DNA of 64,000 nucleotides from NCBI GenBank assembly GCA_016707895.1, contig JADJGV010000002.1, positions 310,001-374,000 on the forward strand. The letters are read 5' to 3'. Below are positions 32,860 through 41,116 of this stretch, one piece after another. The stretch's first letter is position 1. Each line of letters starts with the position of its first letter. The translations under genes and the position numbers were made by a program. This DNA comes from Myxococcales bacterium (lineage in GTDB: Bacteria > Myxococcota_A > Polyangia > Haliangiales > Haliangiaceae). Under the pieces are notes generated by a model that worked only from the letters and a program-made list of their open reading frames with translations, did not search any database and was not told where the DNA came from.

Positions 32860-33826
32860 CGCGGGCCGGCACGGGCAGGCGCAGCGCGAACTGCGCGCGG
32901 TAGCGCGACGGCGCGGTGCCGACCGCGGCCCGGAACGCGAGCCGGAACGCCTGCGCGGTCGCGTAGCCGCACGCGGCGCTGACCTCGTCGAGCGACAGCC
33001 GCGACGACTCGAGCAGGCGGCGCGCGTGGAGCATCCGCTCGCGCTGTAGCCACTGCTTGGGCGAGGTGCCGGTGGCGCGGCCGAAGCGGCGCAGGAACGT
33101 GCGCGGGCTCTGGTGGGCCCGGGCGGCCAGCTCGTCGACGCCGAGCGGCTGGTCGAGGTGGCGGCGCGCCCAGTCGAGCAGCGGCGCCAGCTCCGGCTCC
33201 CCCGGTGTGGGCACCGGGCCGTCGATGAACTGCCGCTGCCCACCGGCCCGGTGCGGCGACGCGACCACCCGCCGCGCGACGACGTTGGCGATGCGCGCGC
33301 CGTGGTCGCGGGTGATCAGGTGCAGGCCGGCGTCCAGCCCAGCGGCGCTGCCGGCCGACGTCAGGATCGGGCCGTCGTCGACGTAGAGCGCGTCGGGCGC
33401 GAGCGTGACCCGCGGGAACCGCGCCGCGAACTCGTCGACGTACAGCCAGTGCGTCGTCGCCCGACGGCCGTCGAGCAGGCCGCACGCCGCCAGCAAGAAC
33501 GCGCCCGAGCAGATCGAGAAGAACCGCGCGCCTCGGGCGGCGGCGCGGCGCAGCGCCTGGGCCAGCCGCGGGGCCGGCGTCTCGTGGCGCCGCCAGCCCG
33601 GCAGGACGATCAGGTCGGCGCGATCGATGGCCGCCAGCCCGGCGCCCCGCACCACGACGCCGCCGAGCCCCCGCGCCGGCCGGGGCGCGTCGGCGTTGAC
33701 GATCGTCGTCCGGTACCACGGCACGCCGAGGTCGGGGCGCGGCAACACGAACAGCTCGACCGCGATGCCGTACTCGAACGTGCACAGCTGGTCGTAGGCG
33801 AGGACGGCGACCCGGGGCGCGGCCAT
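32810..33826 (-). CDS. FtrA/GlxA-like AraC-family transcriptional regulator
   Basis: A 338-residue protein. The N-terminal half has the DJ-1/PfpI-like (class I glutamine amidotransferase-like) fold: FEYGIAVELFVLPRPDLGVPW, then IVLPGWRRHETPAP and FFSICSGAFLLAACGLLDG near 107-118. The C-terminal AraC HTH begins at about 215 with LDWARRHLDQPLGVDELAARAHQSPRTFLRRFGRATGTSPKQWLQRERM. Such GATase1-AraC proteins are often activators responding to small compounds. It is divergent from the GST gene, with a 10-bp inverted repeat between. TAGCAT lies 6 nt before its start (33833-33838). Confidence 0.85.
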   Translation of the reverse strand: MAAPRVAVLAYDQLCTFEYGIAVELFVLPRPDLGVPWYRTTIVNADAPRPARGLGGVVVRGAGLAAIDRADLIVLPGWRRHETPAPRLAQALRRAAARGARFFSICSGAFLLAACGLLDGRRATTHWLYVDEFAARFPRVTLAPDALYVDDGPILTSAGSAAGLDAGLHLITRDHGARIANVVARRVVASPHRAGGQRQFIDGPVPTPGEPELAPLLDWARRHLDQPLGVDELAARAHQSPRTFLRRFGRATGTSPKQWLQRERMLHARRLLESSRLSLDEVSAACGYATAQAFRLAFRAAVGTAPSRYRAQFALRLPVPARVSRRSGRSASAAGRGA

Positions 33827-33860
33827 GCGGCGATGCTAGCGCGCCCGGCGGCGGCGCACG

Positions 33861-33905
33861 GGCCGTGGCGAGAAGTTAGCGAACAATGTCGTAGCCGCCA
33901 CGGCC
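33861..33905. promoter_or_regulatory. inverted repeat between the AraC-type regulator and GST
   Basis: GGCCGTGGCG (33861-33870) and CGCCACGGCC (33896-33905) are perfect inverted repeats with a 25-nt AT-richer centre (AGAAGTTAGCGAACAATGTCG). They lie in the shared divergent region, so they may be the operator of the AraC-type regulator controlling the GST gene and itself. Confidence 0.45.
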
Positions 33906-33936
33906 GGTGTGGCGGCCGCGGCGCTACGGTGACGCC

Positions 33937-34626
33937 ATGCCCAACCTCCGCCTGTACGTCGGCAACCGCAACTACTCGAGCTGGTCGCTGCGCCCGTGGC
34001 TGTGCCTCACCTGGAGCGGCCTGGCCTTCGACACCGTCGACGTCGACCTCGATCAGCCCGGCTACGGCCACGGCCAGATCGCCGACGTGCTGGCGGTGTC
34101 GCCGACCGGCCGCATCCCGGCGCTCCACGTCGATGACCTGGTGATCTGGGACAGCCTGGCGATCGCCGAGTGGGCCGCCGAGGCGGCGCCGGCCGCCGGG
34201 CTGTGGCCGACCGACCCGGGGGCCCGGGCGATCGCGCGCGCGGTGACCGCCGAGATGCACGCCGGCTTCGCGCCGGTGCGCCGCGACCTGCCGATGAACC
34301 TGCGCCGCCGGGCCCGCGCCACCGATCTGCCGCCCGAGACCCGCGCCGACATCGCGCGGATCGACGCGCTGTGGTGCGACGCGCGCGCGCGCTTCGGCGG
34401 CGCCGGGCCGTACCTGTTCGGCGCGCGCACCATCGCCGACGCGTTCTACGCCCCGGTCGCCACCCGCTTCCGCACCTACGCGATCGAGCTGTCGCCCAGC
34501 GCCGCCGCGTACCGCGATGCGCTGCTCGCCGACGACGGCGTCCGCGCGTGGGAGACCTCGGCCGCGGCCCAGCCGGCCACGCCGTTCAGCCACTCCGACG
34601 TCGACACCCGCCACCCCGACGCGTAG
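33937..34626 (+). CDS. glutathione S-transferase family protein
   Basis: A 229-residue protein: N-terminal thioredoxin-like fold (LRLYVGNRNYSSWSLRPWLCLTWSGL, with the SSWSLRP active-site segment; Ser/Tyr near 15-16) and the SPTGRIPALHVDDLVIWDSLAIAEW glutathione-binding block, followed by the helical C-terminal domain with TIADAFYAPVATRF. It conjugates glutathione to, or reduces with glutathione, an unknown compound. TACGGT lies 6 nt upstream (33925-33930). Divergent from the FtrA-like regulator, which probably governs it. Confidence 0.85.
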   Translation: MPNLRLYVGNRNYSSWSLRPWLCLTWSGLAFDTVDVDLDQPGYGHGQIADVLAVSPTGRIPALHVDDLVIWDSLAIAEWAAEAAPAAGLWPTDPGARAIARAVTAEMHAGFAPVRRDLPMNLRRRARATDLPPETRADIARIDALWCDARARFGGAGPYLFGARTIADAFYAPVATRFRTYAIELSPSAAAYRDALLADDGVRAWETSAAAQPATPFSHSDVDTRHPDA

Positions 34627-34636
34627 CCCGCGCGCG

Positions 34637-35284
34637 CTACTTCGCGACGTAGCTGGTCTCGTTGGTCGTCGCGCCGGCGTCGAACCAGTTGCCCGAGGCG
34701 ATGCCGCCGTCGGCGCCGAAGCACAGCTCCCAGCCGGCCTCGTCGCCCATCGCGAACGCGTAGCCGACGCACCAGCCGCCGTCCTTGGCCTTGGCCGAGA
34801 CCATCTCGAGGCCGTCGCCGTTGTCCATGTCGCCGCTCTCCTGCTGGCGCTCGGCCGGGGTCGCGGCGATCAGCATCAGCTTGGGATCGAGCGGCGCGGC
34901 GTGGACCTCGTCCATCGACTTGCTGCCGTCGAAGTGCCACAGCCCGTCGGCGGTGGCGACCCAGTAGCCGGCCGGGGCGTAGCCGTCGCCCGCGACGCGA
35001 TCGCCGTCGGCGGTGCACTCGATCTTCGCCATCTGCTTGCCGTCCATCGCGTGGGCCATCGCGACCGTGCAGGTCATCGTGCCGGCCGGGCCGCTGGTCG
35101 GCGGGCCGATGTCGGGCGGCGGCTGGCTCTTGAAGGTCAGCGCGAAGGTCCAGGTCTTGCCCTGCTCGAACAGCGCCGCGTAGGGCGGGCCGCTGGCGGC
35201 GCCGCCGGTGTTGCCCGGCGTGGTCGTGGCGGCCTTGCCGCCGCACGCGGCGACGATCAGCAGGAGAGGCGCGAGGTGCTTCAT
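34637..35284 (-). CDS. putative lipoprotein, unknown
   Basis: A 215-residue protein with lipobox VAAC (Cys 14) and a Gly/Thr-rich linker (TTTPGNTGGAASG). The mature domain is rich in strands (KTWTFALTFKSQP, TMTCTVAMAHAMDGKQMAKIECTADGD, YWVATADGLWHFDG). A segment with EMVSAKAKDGGWCVGYAF and Cys residues suggests disulfides. No family is recognised. Convergent with the GST gene after a 10-nt gap. Confidence 0.65.
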   Translation of the reverse strand: MKHLAPLLLIVAACGGKAATTTPGNTGGAASGPPYAALFEQGKTWTFALTFKSQPPPDIGPPTSGPAGTMTCTVAMAHAMDGKQMAKIECTADGDRVAGDGYAPAGYWVATADGLWHFDGSKSMDEVHAAPLDPKLMLIAATPAERQQESGDMDNGDGLEMVSAKAKDGGWCVGYAFAMGDEAGWELCFGADGGIASGNWFDAGATTNETSYVAK

Positions 35285-35431
35285 CCCGCGGTTCTATCAC
35301 CGCCGCCGCCGGCGCGCGCGGCTCGGGGAAAGTCGGAGTAAGCAGCGCGCCGACCGTCGACGCCGGCCCGCCGACCGCCGCTCCGCACGCCGCGGTGGAT
35401 CTGCGCCCGCCCGCGGGGCTAGCGTCTGGCC

Positions 35432-36592
35432 ATGACGCCGCGCGCCCCGTCGATCGTCACCAAGCTCGCCGTCTCGCTCGCGCTGGCCGCGTGCGGGGGC
35501 GACGACGCCACCACCGACCCGCCGGTCCAGGACATCGCCGGCTGCGATGGCGCGACGCTCCTGTCGAAGCCCAGCGACCCCGCGGCCCGCGGCCCGTGGC
35601 CGGTCGGCGCCCGTACCGTCACCGTCGGCCGGCTGGGCAAGGTCGAGGTCTGGTACCCGGCGGTGCGCGGCAGCGAGACCGGCAAGACGACCGCGCGCTA
35701 CGACATCCGCGAGGCGCTCAACGCCTCGCAGCGCGCCACGATCAGCGACGCCGACAACCCGTGGCAGGACTGCGACTGCTACCGCGACCTGCCGCTCGAC
35801 GACGCCCACGGCCCGTACCCGGCGGTGGTGTTCGTCCACGGCACGGCCGCGTTCCGCCACCAGTCGCTGCCGATCGTCACCCACTGGGCCAGCCGCGGCT
35901 TCGTCGTGATCGCCGCCGATCACCCGGGCCTCGTGCTCGGCGACGTCCTGACGATGCTGTGCCCCGACACGCCGACCGGCAGCCGCGACCTGGCCGGCGA
36001 CATCGCCGCCGAGATCGCCGCGCTGGCCGCGCCCGCCGGCGAGCTGGCGTTCCTGGCCGGCCACGTCGACGCCACCCGGGTCGCCGTCGCCGGTCACTCG
36101 GCCGGCGCGTCGGCCGCCGCCGGCGCCACCGCGCTCCCCGGCGTCCGCGTCGTCATCGGCATGGCCGGCAACCAGGCCGCCGCCGACTCGTCGACGCTCG
36201 AGCGGGTGCTGTTCATGGCCGGCGACATGGACTCGATCGTCCAGCCCAGCGCGGTCAAGAACGCGTGGTCGATGTCGGCCACGCCGCGCCACTACTTCAG
36301 CATCGTCGGTGGCGCGCACCTCGCGTTCTCGGACCTGTGCGAGACCAAGAACGCGGCCGGCAAGAACCTCCTGCAGATCGCCAACGACTACAACCTGTGC
36401 GGCGCCGCCGCCGCGGGCCTCCTGTTCCAGTGCGACCCGGCCTTCATCCCCGGCCCCGAGGCCTGGGACATCATCGACTTCGCCACCACCACGGTGCTCG
36501 AGTCGACGCTGCAGTGCGCCACCGGTGGTCCGACGATCGATCAGGTCGACGACACCTACCCCAAGGCGCACAACTACGAGGAGGCCCTATAG
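35432..36592 (+). CDS. alpha/beta hydrolase lipoprotein (PAF-acetylhydrolase/dienelactone-type)
   Basis: A 386-residue protein with lipobox LAAC (Cys 21) and an alpha/beta hydrolase core. The oxyanion-hole region is VVFVHGTAAFRHQSL, and the nucleophile elbow GHSAG is at 221-225 with Ser 223. Candidate Asp and His partners are in FMAGDMDSIVQPS and VGGAHLAFSD. The pattern resembles platelet-activating-factor acetylhydrolase, chlorophyllase and similar esterases. It acts outside the cytoplasm; the substrate is unknown. TAGCGT is 6 nt upstream (35420-35425). Confidence 0.82.
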   Translation: MTPRAPSIVTKLAVSLALAACGGDDATTDPPVQDIAGCDGATLLSKPSDPAARGPWPVGARTVTVGRLGKVEVWYPAVRGSETGKTTARYDIREALNASQRATISDADNPWQDCDCYRDLPLDDAHGPYPAVVFVHGTAAFRHQSLPIVTHWASRGFVVIAADHPGLVLGDVLTMLCPDTPTGSRDLAGDIAAEIAALAAPAGELAFLAGHVDATRVAVAGHSAGASAAAGATALPGVRVVIGMAGNQAAADSSTLERVLFMAGDMDSIVQPSAVKNAWSMSATPRHYFSIVGGAHLAFSDLCETKNAAGKNLLQIANDYNLCGAAAAGLLFQCDPAFIPGPEAWDIIDFATTTVLESTLQCATGGPTIDQVDDTYPKAHNYEEAL

Positions 36593-36624
36593 CCGGCCCA
36601 GCGCGCCCACCGCCGACGGGCGAT

Positions 36625-36650
36625 CCTTGCCATTAGCCTGCTAGGCAAGG
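36625..36650. terminator. bidirectional terminator-like hairpin
   Basis: CCTTGCC (36625-36631) pairs with GGCAAGG (36644-36650); inner TAGC and GCTA can extend the stem. It lies between two convergent stop codons, so it could end both transcripts. Neither side has a long T run. Confidence 0.5.
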
Positions 36651-36672
36651 GCACGGCCCTAGACGTGGTTCT

Positions 36673-37206
36673 CTACCAATTGCAGGACTCACCCTGGGGC
36701 GCATTGCAGAGGTTGATTCCACACTGCTCCCATGTCTTGTAGTTTGCCGTCCCGTCGATGTTGGATGGCGTGGTTGCGTGTCCCGCGTGACCAGGGCCCC
36801 CCATCGCCCAATACGTGACCGGCGTGGCGCACGTCGATGTCGCTACGACAGGCTCCCAGATGCCGATTGTCACAGGTGAGCAGACCCCCAAGTAGCAGAA
36901 TTCGCCGGCGTGCCACACCCTTGGATTGCAGTACTCGAAGTAGGGTGCACAAGCAAACTGCTTTTCGGCCACCCCGGGTGCTTGGTCGGCCTTCGTTGTC
37001 GGCGAAACAAAGTACCTGCCTTCCTCATTGATTCGCAGCGATCGCCCTTCGAGATCTGCGACGTCGAAAGAAATCACACTGGGGTTGATCTCCTCAAACG
37101 AACTTGGCGTTGGCCCCGATATCGGATCCGCGCAGCCGGACCAGAATGCGCCTGCGATGGACGCCATCGCGAATGGGACAAGAATGCTCCCAAGAGAATT
37201 CGCCAT
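36673..37206 (-). CDS. lower-GC lipoprotein of unknown function, possibly acquired
   Basis: A 177-residue protein beginning at the ATG of 37206, preceded by a clear GGAGG 8-9 nt upstream. The signal ends SGC (Cys 24), and the mature part has paired Cys (FACAPYFEYCNP, FCYLGVCSP, ATSTCATP, CGINLCNAP), so disulfides are likely. Codon use is less GC-biased than its neighbours and the flanks (36.6-37.45 kb) also have lower GC. I recognise no family. These features suggest recent transfer. Confidence 0.6.
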   Translation of the reverse strand: MANSLGSILVPFAMASIAGAFWSGCADPISGPTPSSFEEINPSVISFDVADLEGRSLRINEEGRYFVSPTTKADQAPGVAEKQFACAPYFEYCNPRVWHAGEFCYLGVCSPVTIGIWEPVVATSTCATPVTYWAMGGPGHAGHATTPSNIDGTANYKTWEQCGINLCNAPQGESCNW

Positions 37207-37467
37207 TTTACACGCCTCCGTGATGTGGTGCCTTGCTTCCACGAACCCATCCTAGAGCCACGAGCTCCACGAATGCAACAATAGCCCGGTCCTTTTGTGA
37301 AGCATTTCGCTATGCCATTGAAATAGTTGCCTCATCGACGCCCGAAAAACACGTTTCAGAATCTGGGCAAGGCAACTGGTTTGGGCCAACCACTGTGGGA
37401 CGATGGGCCAATAGAAAGCGGAGCCTCATCGGGTTCCAAGCCGTCGACTGGTGTTAGGCTCGCTGCC

Positions 37468-37890
37468 GTGGGCTACATGGTCCGGTACTACGCCGCACAG
37501 CCGATCACGTCCAAGGCCCTGCACCAGGCCCTGCAGGCGGTCGATCCAGCGCTGAAGATCGACCTCGGTGAGCTGCTGCACGGCGACCAGTCCCTGGGAC
37601 AGGTCGAGGTGAACCAGGCCAGCGGCGACCTGTTCGAGGACGACCTGCGCAACACGATCCGCGTCGTCGAGTCGACCGGCCACGGCGCCGCGGTCGTGCC
37701 CCGCCTGCGCGCCAGCCGCGCGGTCGTCGTCGCCGATCTCGACTGGGGCACCCGCGGCCCCGACGCCACGCTCGCGCTGGTCGCGCCGCTGTGGAACGTG
37801 CTGCGCCAGCTGTCGCCCGGGCTCGCCCAGTGGGACGGCCACGGCATGTACGACGGCGACCAGTGCGTCGTCGATCTGCGCGGCCGCTGA
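37468..37890 (+). CDS. hypothetical protein, about 140 residues
   Basis: The GTG at 37468 is preferred because TAGGCT lies 7 nt upstream (37455-37460), as seen at many other starts; an in-frame ATG 9 nt later is the alternative. The protein (MVRYYAAQPITSKALHQALQAV, then FEDDLRNTIRVVES and VVADLDWGTRGPDATLALVAPLWNVL) has no signal peptide and mixed alpha/beta character. No known family is recognised. Codon use returns to the GC-rich norm. Confidence 0.55.
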   Translation: MGYMVRYYAAQPITSKALHQALQAVDPALKIDLGELLHGDQSLGQVEVNQASGDLFEDDLRNTIRVVESTGHGAAVVPRLRASRAVVVADLDWGTRGPDATLALVAPLWNVLRQLSPGLAQWDGHGMYDGDQCVVDLRGR

Positions 37891-38063
37891 TCAGGGCCGC
37901 TGATCCGCGCGGCTGATCAGTTTCGATCAATGGCTGATCACGGCGGGCGGAATCGCACGCGCAGCGCGGTCGCGTCTCGCGCGAGCGAGTGTCAGCGCGT
38001 GGGCCAGCGAGCGATCTCGAGATCGCCGCGCGGCCATGCACAGTGCCGCGCCAGGAGGTACCT

Positions 38064-38549
38064 ATGCACCTGCATACGATCTTGTCTGCGTTCATTCTCT
38101 CGGTCGGCCTCGCGGCCTGTGGCGGAAGCGGCAGCGGTGACGACGTCGTCTCTGTCGACGCGCGGACCACCGATGGCGGCGGCGCGGCGGATGCGCCCGG
38201 TGGCGGTATCGACGCCCCTGGCGGCGGCAGCAACGCCCTCGGCATGCTCTGTAGCCCAACCGTGGCGTGCCCACTGGGCAACATGTGCACCGGCGTCACG
38301 GGAGTCGGAAGCCAGACGATGGGGTGGTGCACGCCGATGTGCTCGGGGCAGATGAGCACCGAATGCGCGACCGGCTACACAGGGCCCGCCGGCGGTCGGC
38401 CGGTGTGCATCCTCTCGCAGCCGGGCAGCACAATGGCGACTGGGTGCGCGATCATCTGCACCGCGCCCGAGCAGTGCCCGATGAACCTGGCGTGCATCCC
38501 CGTTCCTAATCAGCAAACGCCGTTCAGCATCTGCGCGCCCCCGGCCTGA
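38064..38549 (+). CDS. Cys-rich lipoprotein
   Basis: A 161-residue lipoprotein. AGGAGG lies 5 nt upstream of the ATG (38053-38058). The signal ends LAAC (Cys 19), followed by a Gly/Asp/Ala linker (GGAADAPGGGIDAPGGG). The mature part carries regularly spaced Cys residues (GMLCSPTVACPLGNMC, GWCTPMC, ATGC, IICTAPEQCPMNLAC), a pattern suggesting a disulfide-rich surface domain of the type common in myxobacteria. Function unknown. A repeat array begins 25 nt downstream. Confidence 0.68.
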   Translation: MHLHTILSAFILSVGLAACGGSGSGDDVVSVDARTTDGGGAADAPGGGIDAPGGGSNALGMLCSPTVACPLGNMCTGVTGVGSQTMGWCTPMCSGQMSTECATGYTGPAGGRPVCILSQPGSTMATGCAIICTAPEQCPMNLACIPVPNQQTPFSICAPPA

Positions 38550-38573
38550 TCGGTCGGAGCGGTCGCCCGAATG

Positions 38574-38802
38574 CCCGAGTCGCAACCCCGAATCGAATGC
38601 CGGCCCCAGCCGGCCCCAGCCGGCCCCAAGAGCCGAGTCGCAGCCGAGTCGCAACCCAAGAGCCGAGTCGCAACCCATCGGATCGCGCGTGCCCAAGAGC
38701 CGAGTCGCCCAGCCGAGTCGCCCAAGAGCCGAGTCGCAACCCATCGGATCGCGCGTGCGGCCCCAAGAGCCGAGTCGCAACCCATCGGATCGCGCGTGCG
38801 GG
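38574..38802. repeat. GC-rich repeat array next to a RAYT-like transposase
   Basis: A roughly 230-bp region made of repeating units without intervening spacers. The core CCAAGAGCCGAGTCGC recurs (at about 38627, 38656, 38693, 38722 and 38763), and a longer unit of about 40 bp that continues through CAACCCATCGGATCGCGCG occurs three times, near 38655, 38721 and 38761. It also starts with three copies of CGGCCCCAGC. The units are direct repeats and have no CRISPR-like spacer structure. Together with the adjacent RAYT-like gene this suggests a REP-type element family. The whole 38550-38944 gap holds nothing else. Confidence 0.75.
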
Positions 38803-38944
38803 GTGAATCGCGTCGCGGAGTCACCTCCGTCGCCCGCCGAAAGCGCGGCCGCCCGGTCGACCAGGGGTGATGGCCTGGTGGGCCGGGCAGCGAGCGAAGA
38901 GGGCGGGTGGGTAGCGCGTCAGCGCAGGGCGAGCGGACGGACCG

Positions 38945-39940
38945 TCACGCGAGGGCGAGGTCGGCGTCGTCGAGGCCTCGGAGCCAGGTGGCGGCGAGGT
39001 CGGTGGGGGCGGGGATGTACCAGCGCGGGCGGACGAGCGCGCCGGGCGGGTAGCTGGCGGTGATCGCCGCGGCGATCTCGTCGGTGTCGGCGGAGGCGAG
39101 CTTGCGCAGACGCTCGGAGGCGCGCTTGTAGTGGTCGCGGAAGGTGGCGTAGGCGGCGAGGAAGCGCGCGCGGACGCGGACGCAGAAGGCGTGGCACGCC
39201 GGTGCAGGCGACGGCTCGAGCTTGTTGAGGGGCGTCGCATCGGGATCCTCGGCGATCACGCGACCCGCGCCGAGGACGGCGGCGCCGGCATGCTCGGCCT
39301 CGATCTCGGCGACGAGGGCGGCGTGCTTGGCGCGGAGCGCGGCCGGAGTGAGGTCGGCCCAGATGGGCAGCGGGGTGAGCGTGATGGCGACGTCGTGCGC
39401 GAGCTCGGCGTCGGAGTGCGGCTCCGGGCGGCGGGCGTTGCGGCGGCGCGCGTCGAGCGAGCGGTAGACGGCGGGGATGGTCATGTCGCCGAGCAGCGCG
39501 GGCGTCGAGCAGGCGCCGGGCCAGTCGCGCGGCGAGGCGACGAGGTTGGACGTGGGGCCCTGGGCGAGGATGTAGCGGAGGCGATCGATCTGGGCGTCAC
39601 CATCGAGGACGGCGATGACGCTGCCGCGGCGGCTCCAGAAGACGCCTTCGCGATCGCGGAGGTCGTTGAGTTGACGGGCGATGTTGCCGTGAACGTAGTC
39701 GATGAAGAGCGGCAGCTGATCGGGATCGTGGTCGGCCGAGCAGAGGTAGTGGAGGTGGTTGGATTGGGCGTCGAAGGCGTAGAGGCGGACCGCGGTGTAG
39801 AGCGCGAGTGCCTTGCCGAAGACGCCGTCGATGATCGCGCGGCACGCGGGATCGGGGCGCAGCCAGAAGTGGCCGCCCAGCGTCCGGATCGTCACCTCGT
39901 AGAGCAACTGCGCCACGTAGAACCGCTGTCGATGCGCCAT
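38945..39940 (-). CDS. RAYT-like Y1 (HUH) transposase
   Basis: A 331-residue protein. YAFDAQSNHLHYLCSADHD contains the HUH pair His 62 and His 64, a helix of DYVHGNIARQLNDLRDREGVFWSRRGSV follows, and RYILAQGPTSNLVASP gives the candidate catalytic Tyr 123. This is the order seen in REP-associated tyrosine transposases (RAYT, IS200/IS605-like Y1 fold). The C-terminal half after residue 150 is longer than in typical RAYTs, which are usually near 150-250 residues. It may act on neighbouring repeats. The start MAHRQRF was chosen as the first residues like the family's usual start; further upstream residues are unlike. Confidence 0.78.
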   Translation of the reverse strand: MAHRQRFYVAQLLYEVTIRTLGGHFWLRPDPACRAIIDGVFGKALALYTAVRLYAFDAQSNHLHYLCSADHDPDQLPLFIDYVHGNIARQLNDLRDREGVFWSRRGSVIAVLDGDAQIDRLRYILAQGPTSNLVASPRDWPGACSTPALLGDMTIPAVYRSLDARRRNARRPEPHSDAELAHDVAITLTPLPIWADLTPAALRAKHAALVAEIEAEHAGAAVLGAGRVIAEDPDATPLNKLEPSPAPACHAFCVRVRARFLAAYATFRDHYKRASERLRKLASADTDEIAAAITASYPPGALVRPRWYIPAPTDLAATWLRGLDDADLALA

Positions 39941-40057
39941 GTGCCACCCCGGTCGGCGCCCACCGCGGGCGCATGGCCGGGCTATCGACCAGGCCGCGCG
40001 GCGGTTGCGTGGTTCGCGCGGACGGTCATGAGATCGTCGCGGGCGCGCCCCATGAAC

Positions 40058-40095
40058 CCCCGATCCGGTTGGCCCCGATGCCCCGATCCGGTTGG
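40058..40095. repeat. direct repeat of 15 bp upstream of the RAYT-like gene
   Basis: CCCCGATCCGGTTGG occurs at 40058-40072 and again at 40081-40095. Its reverse complement shares a CGGATCG core with the repeat array at 38.57-38.80 kb, so it may be a related end sequence in opposite orientation. Confidence 0.45.
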
Positions 40096-40130
40096 CTGCA
40101 ACCCGTTTCAGGGAGGCCGATTCCCAATGC

Positions 40131-40535
40131 ATGTTGGTCGACATGGAGGACGGAGACAGAGTAAAGGACGTGGCCGGCTCCGGCTTCGCGTACTTCATGG
40201 ATGTCGTGACCGTGCTGGAGGTCCTGGAGGCCTTCGGGAAGCGAAGGCCGAAGTTGGAAGAGAAGCTCCGCCTGCTCAGCCACTACGCGGAAAACGACGC
40301 GTACCCGGAGTGGGTGTTCGCGAAGGTGACCAAGGCCCCCAAGCGCGCCAAGCCGACCGAGCGCGCCAAGCCGACCAAGCGCGCCAAGCCTGCCAAGCGC
40401 GCCAAGCGCGCCGCCGAGCGCGAGGCCGCGAAGGCCACCAAGCCTACGAAGGCCACCAAGCCTACGAAGGCCACCAAGCCCTCCAAGCCCGCGAAGGCCA
40501 CCAAGGCCAGGACCACCACGCCCCGGAAGCGCTAG
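40131..40535 (+). CDS. small protein with histone-H1-like Lys/Ala/Pro tail
   Basis: A 134-residue protein from the ATG at 40131. The N-terminal part is moderately acidic with helical character (DRVKDVAGSGFAYFMDVVTVLEVLEAFG, then KLEEKLRLLSHYAENDAYPEW). The C-terminal tail of about 60 residues is strongly basic with KRAKPTERAKPTKRAKPAKRAKR and KATKPTKATKPTKATKP repeats, resembling histone H1/AlgP-like nucleic-acid-binding tails. The DNA also contains an 18-bp-type repeat there. It may bind DNA or RNA nonspecifically. Part of the accessory patch; function unknown. Confidence 0.55.
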   Translation: MLVDMEDGDRVKDVAGSGFAYFMDVVTVLEVLEAFGKRRPKLEEKLRLLSHYAENDAYPEWVFAKVTKAPKRAKPTERAKPTKRAKPAKRAKRAAEREAAKATKPTKATKPTKATKPSKPAKATKARTTTPRKR

Positions 40536-40583
40536 CGGCACGTCGCCCGGCGCTTGTCGTCCAGGGCCGACGGAGGCACGCTG

Positions 40584-40784
40584 GTGTCCGTGCAGCGCGA
40601 CGCGCAACCCGCCAGCTCGGCGCCGTCGGTGCCTGCGGCCGAGGTCCCTGCGGCCGAGATCGACGAGTCGTTGCTGGACTGGTACCGACAGCTGACGATG
40701 TGCGAGCGGTTGCGCGCGGCGAGCAAGTCGGCGGCGACGCTGGAGCACCTGGCTCGTGCCGCGAACCCCGACCGCGACCGTTGA
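40584..40784 (+). CDS. small helical protein, unknown
   Basis: A 66-residue protein starting at GTG with GGAGG 7 nt upstream. A Ser/Pro/Ala-rich N-terminus leads to IDESLLDWYRQLTMCERLRAASKSAATLEHLARAA. A pattern like LDWYxxLTxxERL is common in short proteins found beside nucleotidyltransferases or toxins, but no such gene immediately follows. I cannot assign a role. Confidence 0.4.
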   Translation: MSVQRDAQPASSAPSVPAAEVPAAEIDESLLDWYRQLTMCERLRAASKSAATLEHLARAANPDRDR

Positions 40785-40792
40785 TACAAGCG

Positions 40793-41116
40793 CTAGATCG
40801 GGCGCCGGCGCCAGTAGCCCGGGCGTCGCTTCGCGTGAGCCACAGCGATGACATCGATCGTGTCGGCAAGGACCACGTAGACGACGCGATACGGGAATCG
40901 CCGCACCTTGATCGAACGGATGTCCGGTGCCAGCAAGATCGGATGCGCCTGCGGGAGCCCAGCGATCAAGACGAGGGCGCCTTCGATCGCGGTGGCGAAC
41001 CGCTGACCGCGGCCTTCGCGTTCGCGCTCATAGTAGGCGACGGCCTCGATGAGTTCCCGCGCCGCCGCCGGACGAAACGAGATCAGGTCTTCAGCGCGCG
41101 CTTCACGTCCGCCCAT
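40793..41116 (-). CDS. RelE/ParE-type toxin
   Basis: A 107-residue basic protein. SFRPAAARELIEAVAYYEREREGRGQRFATAIEGALVLIAGLPQAHPIL and the terminal strands IRSIKVRRFPYRVVYVVLADTIDVIAVAHAKRRPGYW fit ParE/RelE family toxins. It is likely either to poison DNA gyrase (ParE) or to cleave mRNA (RelE); which is not visible. Its start overlaps the antitoxin gene end by 34 bp, so the two are translated together. Confidence 0.88.
   Translation of the reverse strand: MGGREARAEDLISFRPAAARELIEAVAYYEREREGRGQRFATAIEGALVLIAGLPQAHPILLAPDIRSIKVRRFPYRVVYVVLADTIDVIAVAHAKRRPGYWRRRPI

Noticed and set aside
38574..38802. CRISPR array
   Set aside because: The units are of mixed lengths and follow each other without spacers of constant size; no cas gene is near. 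The pattern fits a REP-like direct repeat.
40026..40748. Minus-strand frame opposite the Lys-rich protein
   Set aside because: Its Gly/Leu/Arg composition is the mirror of the Lys/Ala/Pro repeats on the other strand; no start signals.
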